DNA of 64,000 bases from Notamacropus eugenii (taxonomy: Eukaryota > Chordata > Mammalia > Diprotodontia > Macropodidae), in contig NC_092876.1 in the NCBI RefSeq assembly GCF_028372415.1, positions 57,599,756 through 57,663,755 on the forward strand, read 5' to 3'. Every line of letters starts with the position of its first letter. The first letter of the stretch is position 1. Shown one piece after another: positions 62,285 through 64,000 of the stretch. The position numbers and the translations under genes are program-made. Under the pieces are notes generated by a model. It searched no databases, was not told the origin of the DNA, and saw only the letters and a list, made by a program, of their open reading frames with translations.

Positions 62285-62706
62285 GGAACAGTCTGTAGAA
62301 AATACCAAATCCAACATCATTTTTACCAATGAGAGAACCAAGGCTCCAGAAGATTGAGGTGGGAAGCAAGGTAGTAACTAAAATGCTGGCCTTGGTGTCA
62401 AGAAGTCTTGAATTCAAATTTGATCCCAGACGCTTATTATCTGTGTGACCCTGGTCAGGTTAACCCCTTCTGTGTCTCAGTTTCTTCATCTATAAAACAG
62501 AGTTAATAAGAAGATCTACTTTCCAAGATTGCTGTGAAGATAAAATGAGGTATTTGCAAAGTATTTTTAAACCTTAAAGCCATACATAAATATTATATTT
62601 TATTAAGTAATTTATCTAAGATCATATAGGGAAAAATTAGCAAAACTGGGATTTGAATCTTGTTCCTAAGACTTCAGTCCTAAATCCTTATATCTAGCTT
62701 TCTACA
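62285..62706 (-). mobile_element. MIR3 split by a nested SINE
   Basis: The left part (CAACATCATTTTTACCAATG, AGAGAACCAAGGCTCC) ends near 62357. The right part (TAATTTATCTAAGATCATAT, ACTGGGATTTGAATCTTG) begins near 62602. Confidence 0.7.
62358..62600 (+). mobile_element. MIR-type SINE nested in MIR3
   Basis: AAGTCTTGAATTCAAATTTG, TCTGTGTGACCCTGGTCAGG, TTTCTTCATCTATAAAACAG and GTATTTGCAAAGTATTTTT. Confidence 0.85.
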
Positions 62707-62829
62707 GATTCCACTTCTTTCTATTGGTTAGGCTTCCTGGGACTAAGAAAGACAAGATTAATTCCTCTTCCATGTAACAGCTATCATGTCTCCCCCACCC
62801 CTGTCTCCAAATCTGTCTTCTCTTGTATA

Positions 62830-63068
62830 AGTTAATAATAATTTATTTTCTATATTGTTTATGGTTTACAAAGGGCTTCACATATTTACTCTTTAAACAA
62901 ACCTGTAGGGTAGTTGTCCTTATTAGTCCCATTTTTATAGCTGGAAAAAGTATGGTTCAGCAACTTTCTAATGGGGGGAGGGGAGAGTCACACAGCTAGT
63001 AGGTAGGAAGGGTGGAATTTGAACCCTGTTTTAACTGACTCCAATGTCAGCTCTCCATCTATGCTCTC
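62830..63068 (-). mobile_element. MIR-type SINE
   Basis: TTTACAAAGGGCTTCACATA, GTCACACAGCTAGTAGGTAG and GAATTTGAACCCTGTTTTAA. A G-rich insert (GGGGGGAGGGGAG) lies at 62974-62986. Confidence 0.85.
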
Positions 63069-63102
63069 ATAGTTAAATATTTCTCTTCCTTCATCATGAT
63101 AT

Positions 63103-63288
63103 ATGAGAAAGACTGGAATCAAAATATCTGATTTCAAATCCCAGTTCTGACAGCTTACTTGCTAGGTAACCTGGAGCATGTGACTTACCTCGGTGGATCC
63201 CAGTATCCTTGGCTATAGGATTGGAGTAGATGACCTCTGGGATCCTTTCTCTACAGACTCTTTCAGCTTTAAATCCTATAACTTTAAA
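63103..63288 (+). mobile_element. MIR3
   Basis: TTTCAAATCCCAGTTCTGAC, GATTGGAGTAGATGACCTCT and TTTCAGCTTTAAATCCTATA. Confidence 0.82.
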
Positions 63289-63299
63289 ACATGGAGCAG

Positions 63300-63396
63300 T
63301 AGAATGGAGCTAAGAACACAAAATATTAGAGGTGGAAGAGACTTTAGAACACAGGATGTCAGAGCTGGGGGGACCCTTAGAATACAGCTTTATGAC
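63300..63396 (-). repeat. MIR3-tail tandem units (about 3)
   Basis: AACACAAAATATTAGAGGTG, ACACAGGATGTCAGAGCTGG and GGGGACCCTTAGAATACAG. It faces the preceding plus MIR3 in inverted orientation. Confidence 0.85.
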
Positions 63397-63464
63397 CCTA
63401 TGAACTCATCATTGAACAGCCTGGGCTCCAGTCTTACCCCAACACAAATATCTTGGTCATCTTC

Positions 63465-63595
63465 TTCCAGATGGGCTCCAGTTTGTCAATGTTCTTTCTA
63501 AAATGTGACAACCTCATGCTCAATCCAGGACTCCAGTTGTACTACAGCCAGAGTCCAGGACAGCAAGATTCCTCCCACTCCATTCTGTAAGTAAT
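63465..63595. mobile_element. Possible CR1/L3-type LINE fragment
   Basis: GTCAATGTTCTTTCTAAAAT, CAATCCAGGACTCCAGTTGT and ACAGCCAGAGTCCAGGACAG recall CR1/L3 3' sequence. See 40430-40640. Confidence 0.4.
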
Positions 63596-64000
63596 GCAAT
63601 ACAAGTAAGGCAGTACACACTCATTAAATGTGTCAAGCATATTCTGTGTCAGGCATGTAAATACAAGTAAAAAGATGATCCCTGCTCTCAAGGTGCTTAC
63701 ATTTTAATAGGGAAAGACAACATAAAAAGGAGTGGAAAATAAGTTGGGGTAAGTACATGAGAACATGGTGGCAAAGTTTGGAAAATGAAAGGTGACTGTT
63801 CTGGGCTGTCCCTCAAAATGGAGGTTGCAGGAGGCACTCACCAGTGGGAGAAAGAGGCTGTGATAGTAGGGGGAGCAGATAGCAGGTGTCAAAGTCCAGC
63901 AAGTAGTTCTATTAAGGGACTGCCCCGTGCCAGGCACTTTTCTAGGCATTAGGATTCAAAGACTAAAACTAAACTCAAGGATCATACAGTTGAGGTGGGG
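63596..64000 (-). mobile_element. LINE2-headed repeat D, copy 2, plus LINE2 end
   Basis: ACACACTCATTAAATGTGTC, CCCTGCTCTCAAGGTGCTTA, CCTCAAAATGGAGGTTGCAG and GGAGGCACTCACCAGTGGG, parallel to 41250-41700. From 63903 a second LINE2 3' end follows (CCGTGCCAGGCACTTTTCTA), which continues past the window. Confidence 0.65.

Larger units (their letters stand above)
45240..64000 (+). other. Presumed intron 1 of the signal-peptide gene
   Basis: Starts with GTGAGTTGCGGG. No downstream exon with acceptor, open frame and donor could be supported to the window end. The intron assignment assumes the exon call at 45176 is right. Confidence 0.5.

Overview
The window is vertebrate, almost certainly marsupial, nuclear DNA. 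It is AT-rich and CpG-poor outside one island, has no long open reading frames, and is packed with old interspersed repeats: MIR and MIR3 SINEs, LINE2, L1-class LINEs, RTE fragments and hAT-like miniatures. Several tRNA-derived SINEs end in the 'GGAAATGGCAAACCACTCC ... GGACAC' tail that I associate with marsupial genomes. I cannot tell which marsupial.

Layout. 1-43.5 kb is intergenic or upstream repeat-rich sequence. It holds two L1 3' pieces (about 10.1-12.7 and 13.8-14.3 kb), a decayed C2H2 zinc-finger pseudogene on the minus strand (14.85-15.97 kb), LINE2 blocks (16.44-17.2 kb plus; 20.87-22.19 kb minus) and dozens of SINEs. From about 43.6 to 48.8 kb SINEs stop. Here lie a CpG island, a 230-bp GA tract and a GC-rich leader with CGG and TCC/TCG runs. 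The leader ends in one convincing first coding exon on the plus strand: the ATG at 45176 encodes a signal-peptide-like N terminus and a phase-1 splice donor follows at 45240. The rest of the window would then be intron 1 of that gene, again filled with SINE, LINE2 and microsatellite sequence. No second exon could be identified. I do not recognise the gene.

Strand convention for SINEs: 'plus' copies read TTTCCTCATCTGTAAAATG; 'minus' copies show its complement, CATTTTACAGATGAGGAAA. Family names (MIR, MIR3, LINE2, L1, RTE, hAT) come from recognition of consensus-like segments, not from a search. Boundaries are good to roughly 10-30 bases.

The most unusual repeated structure is a dispersed ~33-bp tandem unit (core CAGCTCTGACATTCTGTG). 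It looks like the 3' end of MIR3 amplified in place. It occurs at nine or ten places on both strands, with up to about sixteen units, and its 3-divisible period creates false repetitive ORFs. Other points are an upstream ORF whose stop overlaps the second in-frame ATG of the first exon, four TG tracts just inside intron 1, a perfect 18-bp inverted repeat at 61.1 kb, and several nested transposon insertions. I found no evidence for a novel gene system.
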